Below, in pieces: positions 1 to 5,244 of a stretch of DNA of 5,297 nt. The stretch is from positions 1 to 5,297 of the forward strand of contig JAAUSP010000547.1 of NCBI GenBank assembly GCA_012032575.1, read 5' to 3'. Numbering within the stretch: the first letter of the stretch is position 1; each line of letters opens with the position of its first letter. A model generated the notes under the pieces. That model was not told the DNA's origin. It was given only the letters and a program-made list of their open reading frames with translations, and ran no database searches. The position numbers were made by a program, and so were the translations under genes. The stretch comes from Anaerolineales bacterium (GTDB lineage Bacteria; Chloroflexota; Anaerolineae; 4572-78; J111).

Positions 1-22
1 CGCCGAAATGCCCCGTAGCCAG

Positions 23-125
23 TGGACCTAAATGCAATACTTTTCAAATAACGTAGTTTAGCCCCTTGTGGGCGGGCACAAGGCCCGATGCTACAGTCTT
101 ATTTGAATAGTATTGGACCTAAATG
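23..125. mobile_element. Small palindromic MITE/REP-like inserted element with 12-bp flanking direct repeats
   Basis: A 17-bp terminal inverted repeat pairs 35-51 (CAATACTTTTCAAATAA) with 99-115 (TTATTTGAATAGTATTG), with one mismatch. Nested inside are GTAG/CTAC (53-56 and 91-94) and a perfect 7-bp hairpin CCTTGTG/CACAAGG (64-70 and 77-83) with a 6-base loop. The whole can fold into one long cruciform or stem-loop. The 12-mer TGGACCTAAATG occurs at 23-34 and again at 114-125, overlapping the right arm by two bases, as expected for a target-site duplication. There is no reading frame inside, so any mobility would need a transposase elsewhere. Alternatives are a REP-type intergenic palindrome or a coincidental repeat. 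The family is not recognised. Confidence 0.55.
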
Positions 126-142
126 ACCATTTCCTCAATTTT

Positions 143-168
143 TTCGTGTTAATTCGTGTAATTCGTGG
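143..168. repeat. Short tandem TTCGTG repeat (three copies, 9-10 bp period)
   Basis: TTCGTG occurs at 143-148, 153-158 and 162-167, with AAT-rich linkers giving near-identical units (AATTCGTGT, AATTCGTGG). It lies in non-coding DNA between the palindromic element and the antitoxin remnant. It may be an intergenic repeat family dispersed in the genome, or a binding site with repeats spaced about one helical turn apart. No function can be assigned from the sequence alone. Confidence 0.45.
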
Positions 169-219
169 CAGATAAACCAACCTCTTTGGCTCTGGCTCGG
201 CCAGGTTAGGGAGAACAGT

Positions 220-321
220 ATGGAAGAGAGATTAGCCCCAATTTACCCCGGCGAGATACTTTTAGAAGAATTTCTAAAACCGTTGGGCATAAGTCAATTG
301 CAGCAATACCAATTGTTGTAA
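220..321 (+). pseudogene. Truncated HigA-family antitoxin (N-terminal remnant)
   Basis: ATG at 220 has a good ribosome binding site (AGGGAG, 208-213, 6-base spacing) and opens a 33-codon frame ending at TAA 319-321. Residues 7-27 (APIYPGEILLEEFLKPLGISQ, less its first residue) match the start of HigA antitoxins, which typically read P-I-H-P-G-E-x-L-x-E-E-F-L-x-P-L-G-(I/L)-S-Q. That family is usually about 95-100 residues: an XRE-type helix-turn-helix that binds its own promoter and neutralises the HigB mRNA interferase. Here similarity ends just as the DNA-binding helices should begin, and residues LQQYQLL then stop. No continuation of the helix-turn-helix was found in the other frames downstream, and no higB-like frame lies upstream, where the partner usually sits. 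It is read as a decayed, orphan antitoxin, unlikely to bind DNA. Confidence 0.65.
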
Positions 322-515
322 CCAAGGATTTAGAGGTGCCAGTAGCCCTTGAAGAATGGCACATTCGTATCAAACAAAACTACTCCGAGTTTGACAACCA
401 TCAGAGTGGCTATTGGGGTAAAGTAGGGGAATAAGTTGTTTATCGAGGGAGAGGAAATGGAATTATGAACATCACGCCGGTTGTTGAAATCAAAGGCTGT
501 TAACCAGGGCGACCC
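322..515. other. Unassigned intergenic or decayed segment
   Basis: No convincing gene was found. The + frame 3 is open from 210 to the stop at 430-432 and reads EVPVALEEWHIRIKQNYSEF and onward over its last third, but it lacks an ATG and a ribosome site. On the minus strand a 70-codon frame with a GTG start spans 542-330 (it ends in GYWHL) and overlaps the next gene by 27 bases; it has no good ribosome site and no recognised domain. A short peptide frame starts at ATG 465 and stops at 501-503, in the same frame as the gene that starts at 516. Together with the adjacent broken antitoxin this suggests a degraded area, but an unknown small gene cannot be excluded. Confidence 0.4.
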
Positions 516-2222
516 TTGCTCAAAGCCATAAAAATCCCCCACACGCTTACTTTTTCATCTGTCTTTCTCTTTCTTTTCTTCATCCTCTGGGCCTTGATCC
601 TGACCTATCCACTGCCCTTGCGCTTCTTTAGTCATATCCCGCGCGGCAGCGAAGAAGCCGCCACTGTCCCCTTTTTCAACCTGTGGACGTTGCAATGGAA
701 CATTGACCAGCAGATACAGGGCTACTCCCACTACTGGGATGCGCCCATTTTTGCCCCGGCTAAGGGCACGTTCGCTTTTTCGGAACCCCAGCCGTTGAGC
801 GCCCTGCTGGCTGCCCCGCTCTGGCTGGCCTTCCGCTCGCCGGCTTTGGGGTACAATTTTTTGGTCATCTTATTTTTGACCCTCAACGGCTGGTTTGCCT
901 TTTGGCTGCTGCGGTATTGGCGGGTGTCATTTTTACCCAGCCTGCTGGCCGGGCTGATCATGCAAACCCTCCCGTTTGTAGCCCAGGAAATGGGCGTCCT
1001 CCAGCTCATTGCTGTTTTTGGCTTCTTGTGGACCTTGCTTTTTCTCAGCCGTTTTCTCACCCTGTCATCGCCTCATCGCCCGCTTCGCGTCGCCTCATCG
1101 CCTCACCTCTGGCAAACTGGCCTTTGTTTGGCGTTAGGCACACCCATCACCTTTCTCACCTGCGGCTACTACGGCCTGTTCAGCTTGCTCTTTCTGCCCC
1201 TGGCCTTTGTTCTTCAACTCCGGCGCGAGCACGCGAATCTGAAATCACTGGGGCAACTTGTGGCCGTTGCTGTGCTGGCCCTGGCTCTGACCGGCCCATT
1301 TCTGTGGGAACAGCAGCAGCGCCTGGCCGAATATCATTTCACCCGCAGCGCCCAAACCATCGAGTCTAACTCGGCCAAACTGGAATATTACCGCAACTTT
1401 CTGGATTATCATTTGCTGTATGGCCAGATTTTAGCTTTGAAATCGGGCCAGGGCCAGCGCTTATTTCCCGGCCTGGGACTGCTGATGCTGGCCGGACTGG
1501 GCCTTTTTGGCCGGCCAGCCGGGCGAGTCAAACTGTATCTGCTTCTGGCGGTAGCGCTGGCCCTGCTGTTATCGCTGGGGCTGCGTTTGAATCTGGGCGG
1601 AGTTCAGCCCTATCAATGGGTGCGAGATTTTGTGCCCGGCTTTGCCCAACTGCGCAGCCCCTTTCGATTTGCCGTGCTGGTCCAGCTTCATTTGTCCCTC
1701 CTGGCCGGTTTTGGCCTGGATAATTTGTTGCGCTGGATTCCGCCGCCTCAAAAAGGGTTGCTGGTGGTATTTACGGCGCTGGCTCTCTTCGACCTGCTGG
1801 CCTGGCCTCTGCCTTTGCAGGATGTCCCCACCCAAGCAGAACCATTGCCCTGGCAAGTCTGGCTGAACCAACAGCCAACAACACCCTTGAACATCGTCAT
1901 GCTGCCGTTTGCCCCCGGCAGTAAGGTGGAAGATTTTGAACCGACCACCCGCTGGATGCTGGCTAATCGCTATTTTCAAGGGGCCATGCTCAACGGCTAC
2001 TCCGGCTTTTTTCCCTCGGATCACGGCCAACTGCGCGACGATTTGCTCAAGTTACCCACCGATGCCGGGCTTGAACGCCTGCGGCAGAAGCACATCAAAT
2101 ACATAGTTGTTTATCACAACCTACCTGCCGCTTCCTCAATGGAACAGATGACTGCGTATTTGCCCCTGGTCTATCACGATACAGTCAACAATGTGGCTGT
2201 TTATGCCATCCCAGGAGATTAG
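516..2222 (+). CDS. Polytopic membrane protein, YfhO/GT-C glycosyltransferase-like
   Basis: This 568-residue integral membrane protein has about ten or more hydrophobic helices, for example near residues 12-33, 92-108, 112-134, 140-180, 203-235, 246-262, 317-332, 339-356, 384-402 and 413-430. The architecture resembles GT-C-fold enzymes (YfhO and related families), which move sugars from polyprenyl-phosphate donors onto envelope acceptors. Family-like features are a long first outer loop with aromatic residues (W57, W61, YWDAPIFAP 73-81), the motif LRSPFRFAVL (379-388) before a helix, and a soluble tail (about 431-568) with LNGYSGFFPSDHG (492-504) and KYIVVYH (528-534). The acidic first-loop motif expected of GT-C enzymes is not obvious: HIPRGSEEAA (40-49) offers two glutamates where a Gly-Asp pair is common. 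An in-frame stop at 501-503 forces a downstream start. TTG 516, with AGGG at 506-509, is the only reasonable choice, as the next in-frame ATG is near codon 149. Substrate and activity are unknown; a non-catalytic role is possible. Confidence 0.8.
   Translation: MLKAIKIPHTLTFSSVFLFLFFILWALILTYPLPLRFFSHIPRGSEEAATVPFFNLWTLQWNIDQQIQGYSHYWDAPIFAPAKGTFAFSEPQPLSALLAAPLWLAFRSPALGYNFLVILFLTLNGWFAFWLLRYWRVSFLPSLLAGLIMQTLPFVAQEMGVLQLIAVFGFLWTLLFLSRFLTLSSPHRPLRVASSPHLWQTGLCLALGTPITFLTCGYYGLFSLLFLPLAFVLQLRREHANLKSLGQLVAVAVLALALTGPFLWEQQQRLAEYHFTRSAQTIESNSAKLEYYRNFLDYHLLYGQILALKSGQGQRLFPGLGLLMLAGLGLFGRPAGRVKLYLLLAVALALLLSLGLRLNLGGVQPYQWVRDFVPGFAQLRSPFRFAVLVQLHLSLLAGFGLDNLLRWIPPPQKGLLVVFTALALFDLLAWPLPLQDVPTQAEPLPWQVWLNQQPTTPLNIVMLPFAPGSKVEDFEPTTRWMLANRYFQGAMLNGYSGFFPSDHGQLRDDLLKLPTDAGLERLRQKHIKYIVVYHNLPAASSMEQMTAYLPLVYHDTVNNVAVYAIPGD
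1065..1102 (+). repeat. TCATCGCC minisatellite inside the membrane-protein gene
   Basis: TCATCGCC occurs at 1065-1072 and 1073-1080 (tandem) and again at 1095-1102, with a related TCGCGTCGCC between. In the reading frame this encodes SSPHRPLRVASSPH (residues 184-197), a polar stretch between two hydrophobic segments, probably a loop. The repetition (SSPH twice) stands out from the leucine-rich surroundings and may be a small in-frame insertion or slippage expansion. Confidence 0.5.
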
Positions 2223-2266
2223 AGATTGGAGATTGAAGAATCTCTAATCTCCAATCTCCAATCTCC
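2214..2266. repeat. Heptameric inverted repeat overlapping the stop codon; possible terminator without T-run
   Basis: Seven-base units run GGAGATT, AGAGATT, GGAGATT (2214-2234), then after GAAG their complements AATCTCT, AATCTCC, AATCTCC, AATCTCC (2239-2266). Two folds compete: a perfect 14-bp stem (2214-2227 with 2239-2252, 11-base loop) and a 21-bp stem (2214-2234 with 2239-2259, 4-base loop) containing one G-U pair and one mismatch. The last two codons and the TAG stop of the upstream gene lie in the left arm. There is no T-tract downstream (CTGACGCTTCCCC), so intrinsic termination is doubtful. It may protect the mRNA 3' end or be a dispersed heptamer repeat. Confidence 0.7.
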
Positions 2267-2319
2267 TGACGCTTCCCCTTCCGAAACCATCCCCCCCATT
2301 CCTAAAATTTAATATATTG

Positions 2320-2328
2320 TGGTAAAAT
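2320..2328 (+). promoter_or_regulatory. Candidate extended -10 promoter for the CNMP/bPH2 gene
   Basis: TGG-TAAAAT matches the extended -10 pattern TGN-TATAAT with one difference. It lies in an AT-rich patch (2303-2318), in contrast to the C-rich DNA before it. No good -35 box is present at 17 bp, which fits an extended -10 promoter. Transcription would start near 2335, giving a leader of about 28 bases. It would make this gene a transcription unit separate from the one upstream. Confidence 0.4.
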
Positions 2329-2352
2329 CAAAGAGAATGGTTGTTATGTCAA

Positions 2353-2358
2353 AAGGGG
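2353..2358 (+). promoter_or_regulatory. Ribosome binding site (AAGGGG) before tandem ATG codons
   Basis: AAGGGG precedes two consecutive ATG codons at 2363 and 2366, with 4 and 7 bases between. Either could initiate, changing the protein by one residue; the first is used here. The two ATGs further upstream (2337, 2346) are out of frame with this gene. Confidence 0.55.
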
Positions 2359-2362
2359 TTGG

Positions 2363-4129
2363 ATGATGGACCTAAAAGTAGCCGAGGCGATTCAGAAATT
2401 AATCCCGCTGCTCCAAAATCATGAGGCTTTTGTCAAGTCAAAATTTTCGCCTGAACTGGTTCCGGAATTTGCCCAGCAGGCCGATATTCAATTTGCCTGG
2501 CAGGGCAGCCCGGTGATCAAGCAGGGGGATGAGGATAAGAGATTTTTTGTGGTAGTTAGCGGAGAACTCAAGGCCGTTGATACCAACAATAACCGCCTGC
2601 TCAATTATCTGCATCCCGGCGATATTTTTGGCATGCGGGCCATTCTGCGCAGCTCCCCCCGAGCAGCTACCGTTGAAGTTGTCAGCGATGCGGTTTTGGC
2701 AGTCTACGAGCTGGATGATTGGAATTGGCTCATCAGCCAGGAGCCTGGCATTGGTGAATATTTTGAAAATATCGAGCGTCGTTATGATAACCAGGCTGAA
2801 GCTGCTTTTCCTGGATTAAATCTACAGGCCGATGAAGTGATTGTCCGGGCAGTCAAGCGGCATTTTCTGGCCTTTATGGCTACCCTCACCTGGCCCATTG
2901 CCATCCTCATTATTCCGGTGCTGTTCCTCATTGGGACTGAACTGATGGGTATTTCGCTGATTTCAACCTTTACCGACCCGCTGGCCCTGTTCATTATTGT
3001 CCCCTTTGTAGTGCTGGCAGCGGTGGTAATCCTGTACAACTATCTGGATTGGCGTAATGATGACCTGATTGTGACCACCAAACGGGTTATCCACCTGGAA
3101 CGGGTTCTCTTTTTTGGCGAGGAACGGTTTGAAGTTCCTTTAACCCAGGTTCAAAATGTAACCGTCATCTCGCATGGCTGGCTTGACCTGTTCTTTGATG
3201 TGGACGATATTGAGATAAAAACAGCCGCTGCCGGAACTATTACGGTAGATAACGTTCCCTCTGCTCAGGAGTTGAGCCGGATTATTCTGACTGAACAACT
3301 CCAGGCCAAAGAGCGGGCCGCTGCCGCCGATACCGCCGCCGTGCGCCGTCAAATCAACGATCGCCTGAAAAAGAATGTTTTAGCTCAGCCCCAGGCCGGC
3401 GCACCCGCCCCCAAAGTCGTGCCTGCTTCTACGGGTATTTCTTTACCCACTATCACCCTGCCCAACATCCGAACCAACTATTTCTGGCCGGGCATCCGCG
3501 AAGTTACTAAAATCAAGGGTGAAGAGGGCATCATGTGGCGGAAGCATTATTATGTTTTGCTACAGCATATTTTTTTTCCTATTTTGGCCCTGATTTTTAG
3601 CCTTTATCTACTGCTGACAACCCTGACTAACTTGCCCTACCTGGATTTTTTGCAGGGTGGAAACTGGATTATTGAGTTGATCTTGTTGCTGGCCGTACTG
3701 GCCAGCCTGTTCTGGTATGTGTGGGAATACGACGACTGGCGGCGTGATGTTTATATTGTGACCAATACCAAAATTATTGATGTGGAGAGCAGTTCGTTTC
3801 GCCTCAAGGGGGAACAACTCCGCGAAGGCAGCTTTGACAGCATTCAAAATATTACTTACGTCATTCCTAACTTTTTTTATAAATTGCTTAACCTGGGCGA
3901 TGTTGTTATTGAAACAGCCGGGGTTGGCAAAACTTTTACATTTAATCGAGTCCTCAATCCCAGCTCCGTTCAGGCCGAGATTTTTCGCCGGTGGGATACT
4001 TACCAGCAGCGCAAACGGGATAAACAGCGCGACGATACCACCAAACAAATTCTATCTGTCCTGGGCGAGTACCACGACCTGACCCATCCCCCGGCGTCAT
4101 CTAATGAACCGGCCCAAAAAACCGGTTGA
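2363..4129 (+). CDS. Membrane protein with cyclic-nucleotide-binding-like domain and two bPH2 (PH-like) domains
   Basis: This 588-residue protein is modular. Residues about 35-130 form a cyclic-nucleotide-binding (CNMP) beta-roll: VIKQGDEDKRFFVVVSGELK (51-70), then HPGDIFGMRAIL (84-95) and PRAATVEV (99-106), the phosphate-binding cassette. The usual glutamate after FG is methionine (M91), while the arginine (R100) remains, so binding of cAMP or cGMP is uncertain. Two helices (about 169-190 and 206-226) lead to a bPH2 domain (227-312; DWRNDDLIVTTKRVI). An Ala/Pro-rich linker (about 315-360) follows, then two more helices (about 397-420 and 435-454) and a second bPH2 domain (455-546; DWRRDVYIVTNTKII). 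The four helices place all soluble domains in the cytoplasm. bPH2 domains occur in YdbS/YdbT-type membrane proteins of unclear function. A plausible but inferred role is a ligand-tuned membrane or envelope sensor or scaffold. The gene has its own likely promoter and converges on the DUF4349 gene. Domain calls are confident; function is not. Confidence 0.9.
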   Translation: MMDLKVAEAIQKLIPLLQNHEAFVKSKFSPELVPEFAQQADIQFAWQGSPVIKQGDEDKRFFVVVSGELKAVDTNNNRLLNYLHPGDIFGMRAILRSSPRAATVEVVSDAVLAVYELDDWNWLISQEPGIGEYFENIERRYDNQAEAAFPGLNLQADEVIVRAVKRHFLAFMATLTWPIAILIIPVLFLIGTELMGISLISTFTDPLALFIIVPFVVLAAVVILYNYLDWRNDDLIVTTKRVIHLERVLFFGEERFEVPLTQVQNVTVISHGWLDLFFDVDDIEIKTAAAGTITVDNVPSAQELSRIILTEQLQAKERAAAADTAAVRRQINDRLKKNVLAQPQAGAPAPKVVPASTGISLPTITLPNIRTNYFWPGIREVTKIKGEEGIMWRKHYYVLLQHIFFPILALIFSLYLLLTTLTNLPYLDFLQGGNWIIELILLLAVLASLFWYVWEYDDWRRDVYIVTNTKIIDVESSSFRLKGEQLREGSFDSIQNITYVIPNFFYKLLNLGDVVIETAGVGKTFTFNRVLNPSSVQAEIFRRWDTYQQRKRDKQRDDTTKQILSVLGEYHDLTHPPASSNEPAQKTG

Positions 4130-4131
4130 CT

Positions 4132-4177
4132 AAAAACAATCAGGGGCGGGAGTTACCCCGCCCCTGATTTTAATTTT
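4132..4177. terminator. Bidirectional intrinsic terminator between convergent genes
   Basis: A perfect 13-bp stem pairs AATCAGGGGCGGG (4138-4150) with its complement (4157-4169) across the 6-base loop AGTTAC. On the + strand it is followed by TTTTAATTTT (4168-4177). On the minus strand the stem is followed by GTTTTTA (complement of 4131-4137). It can therefore terminate both the + gene ending at 4129 and the minus gene ending at 4176; its + strand T-tract reaches the stop codon of the latter. Confidence 0.9.
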
Positions 4178-5177
4178 ACTCCGTTCCGGCCGGCGCGGCG
4201 CTTGGCGGCGACGCCGGAGTTACACTCTTTCGACGGGCCTTGTAACGCTTCCACCAGACCCGAATGATCCAGATGACCAGCACCACCGGAATAAGGAAAA
4301 GGATCAAGAGCGGCAGGATAAAAACCACCAGCCAGATGGTCACATTAATCAACCCTTGCAAGGCTAACACCAACGCCTGTACCGCCTCTTTAGCCACCCC
4401 CTGCGGCTCCCACCCGGCCACACTGACCGGCTGCGATAAAACATCAGGGATGAGATCAATGGTGATGGTTGACAGGGCAGCCTGGTTGGCCAGATAGCGC
4501 AGCCGGCCTTCGATTTCCTCAATCTGGCCCCGCACGCCGGTCAGTTCGCGGTAAACCTCCAGGATGTCGCTGGTGCTGCCGACCCGCTGCCGTTCTTCCA
4601 GCAGTTGCTGCAAAGCTTTTTCGGTCACTTCCAGGTTGGCTTTACGCGCCTGCAAGTCGGTAAACTCTTCACTCACATCCTCAGTGCCGGAATTTTCCCC
4701 TTCCACCCGCACCGCCAGCGCCCGCAGCTTATCCAGCGTATCCAGATAGCTCTCCGCCGGTACCCGGATGGTAATACTGCCACGCGGCACATCGCCGGCC
4801 TGATAAATATTTGAGGCCGAAACATAGCCATTCTGCTCCTGGGCCAAACTGGTAATAGCGGTCATCGCTTCGCGGGTATCCTGGACCACCAGCGAAATAT
4901 TGCCGGTGTAAATAATCACCCGCGCTTCCTGCGGCTGGGCGGCGGCATACAAAATCTGCTCAATCGGCTCAATTCGGCCCGAATAATCCGCACTGGCCTC
5001 CCCCGAAGCCGAATCGCGGGCCTCAACGGGTGCAACTTCTGCCGCCATTGGAGGTGCAGCCACAAACTCGGCTGTCTGCTCCGGGGCGCGAGCGGCTCCG
5101 CAGGCGGTCAGCATGGTAAAAAGCAAAAAAATCAGGGCCAGGTAAGAAATTGGATTGCACGTTGAACGGGTTTTCAT
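4176..5177 (-). CDS. DUF4349-domain lipoprotein
   Basis: This is a predicted lipoprotein of 333 residues. The start chosen is ATG 5177-5175, because GGAGG (5183-5187) sits 5 bases before it. An ATG 12 bases upstream (5189) has only a cramped AAAGG and would place the GGAGG inside the gene, giving 337 residues. The N-terminus has a basic MKTR, a hydrophobic stretch and the lipobox LTAC (lipidated Cys26). A Pro/Ala/Glu-rich tether follows. The DUF4349 domain covers about 85-305: VIIYTGNISLVVQD (87-100), GSITIRVPAESY (133-144), then a coiled coil (about 167-230) with the family-like DLQARKANLEVTEKALQQLL and RELTGVRGQIEEIEGRLRYL, and ALSTITIDL (234-242). A strong C-terminal membrane helix (about 277-306) is followed by basic WWKRYKARRK. 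The protein is thus anchored at both ends, with the coiled coil outside the cell. DUF4349 proteins have no agreed biochemical role; envelope organisation is a guess. Confidence 0.9.
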   Translation of the reverse strand: MKTRSTCNPISYLALIFLLFTMLTACGAARAPEQTAEFVAAPPMAAEVAPVEARDSASGEASADYSGRIEPIEQILYAAAQPQEARVIIYTGNISLVVQDTREAMTAITSLAQEQNGYVSASNIYQAGDVPRGSITIRVPAESYLDTLDKLRALAVRVEGENSGTEDVSEEFTDLQARKANLEVTEKALQQLLEERQRVGSTSDILEVYRELTGVRGQIEEIEGRLRYLANQAALSTITIDLIPDVLSQPVSVAGWEPQGVAKEAVQALVLALQGLINVTIWLVVFILPLLILFLIPVVLVIWIIRVWWKRYKARRKSVTPASPPSAAPAGTE

Positions 5178-5182
5178 CAAAA

Positions 5183-5187
5183 CCTCC
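5183..5187 (-). promoter_or_regulatory. Ribosome binding site deciding the DUF4349 start
   Basis: The minus strand reads ATGGAGGTTTTGATG. The core GGAGG is 5 bases before the second ATG (5177) and overlaps the first ATG codon (5189), which favours the second as the real start. Confidence 0.7.
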
Positions 5188-5202
5188 ATCCTTTGGACTA
5201 AA

Positions 5203-5237
5203 ATAAAAAACTCTCACGCTTTATAGACGTGAGAGTT
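5203..5237 (-). terminator. Minus-strand intrinsic terminator ahead of the DUF4349 gene
   Basis: A perfect 10-bp stem pairs AACTCTCACG (5209-5218) with CGTGAGAGTT (5228-5237) across a 9-base loop. Read on the minus strand, the hairpin is followed by TTTTTTATTTT (5210 down to 5200), a classic U-tract. The + strand side has no T-run directly after the stem. It should stop transcription of a minus-strand gene entering from the right, whose probable stop codon is at 5245-5247. It lies only 16 bases before the GGAGG of the lipoprotein gene, so it could also act as a leader attenuator for it. Confidence 0.8.
5220..5225 (-). promoter_or_regulatory. Candidate -10 box (TATAAA) in the terminator loop
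   Basis: The minus strand of the hairpin loop contains TATAAA, one base from TATAAT. The hexamer 17 bp upstream (CTAAAA) is a poor -35; CTGACA (5238-5243 on the minus strand) matches better but is only about 11 bp away. Transcription would start near 5213, past the first stem arm, so the transcript could not form the terminator. This would give a leader of about 36 bases for the DUF4349 gene. Confidence 0.3.
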
Positions 5238-5244
5238 GTCAGTT

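Noticed and set aside
23..168. Possible CRISPR array from the direct repeats and TTCGTG units.
   Set aside because: The 12-bp repeat occurs only twice and the TTCGTG units have no spacers of regular length; no cas gene nearby.
465..530. MNITPVVEIKG followed by a stop resembles the N-terminus of ABC-transporter ATPases.
   Set aside because: Only about 11 residues agree in style, no Walker A follows in any frame, and such short similarity is expected by chance.
1488..1518. Inverted repeat CTGGCCGG/CCGGCCAG inside the membrane-protein gene.
   Set aside because: It arises from GC-rich Leu/Ala/Gly codons in a hydrophobic segment; no T-tract and no reason for a terminator within the gene.
1569..2030. 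A 153-codon minus-strand open frame within the membrane-protein gene.
   Set aside because: It lies wholly antisense to a well-supported coding region and has no recognisable domain or ribosome site; treated as a shadow frame.
2367..2376. The sequence TGGACCTAAA, shared with the direct repeat at 23-34 and 114-125, recurs at the start of the 588-residue gene.
   Set aside because: Only 10 bases match, it lies in coding sequence, and no inverted repeat accompanies it; taken as coincidence.
3608..4048. A 146-codon minus-strand open frame within the CNMP/bPH2 gene.
   Set aside because: It is antisense to the second bPH2 domain, whose conserved residues explain the sequence; no independent support.
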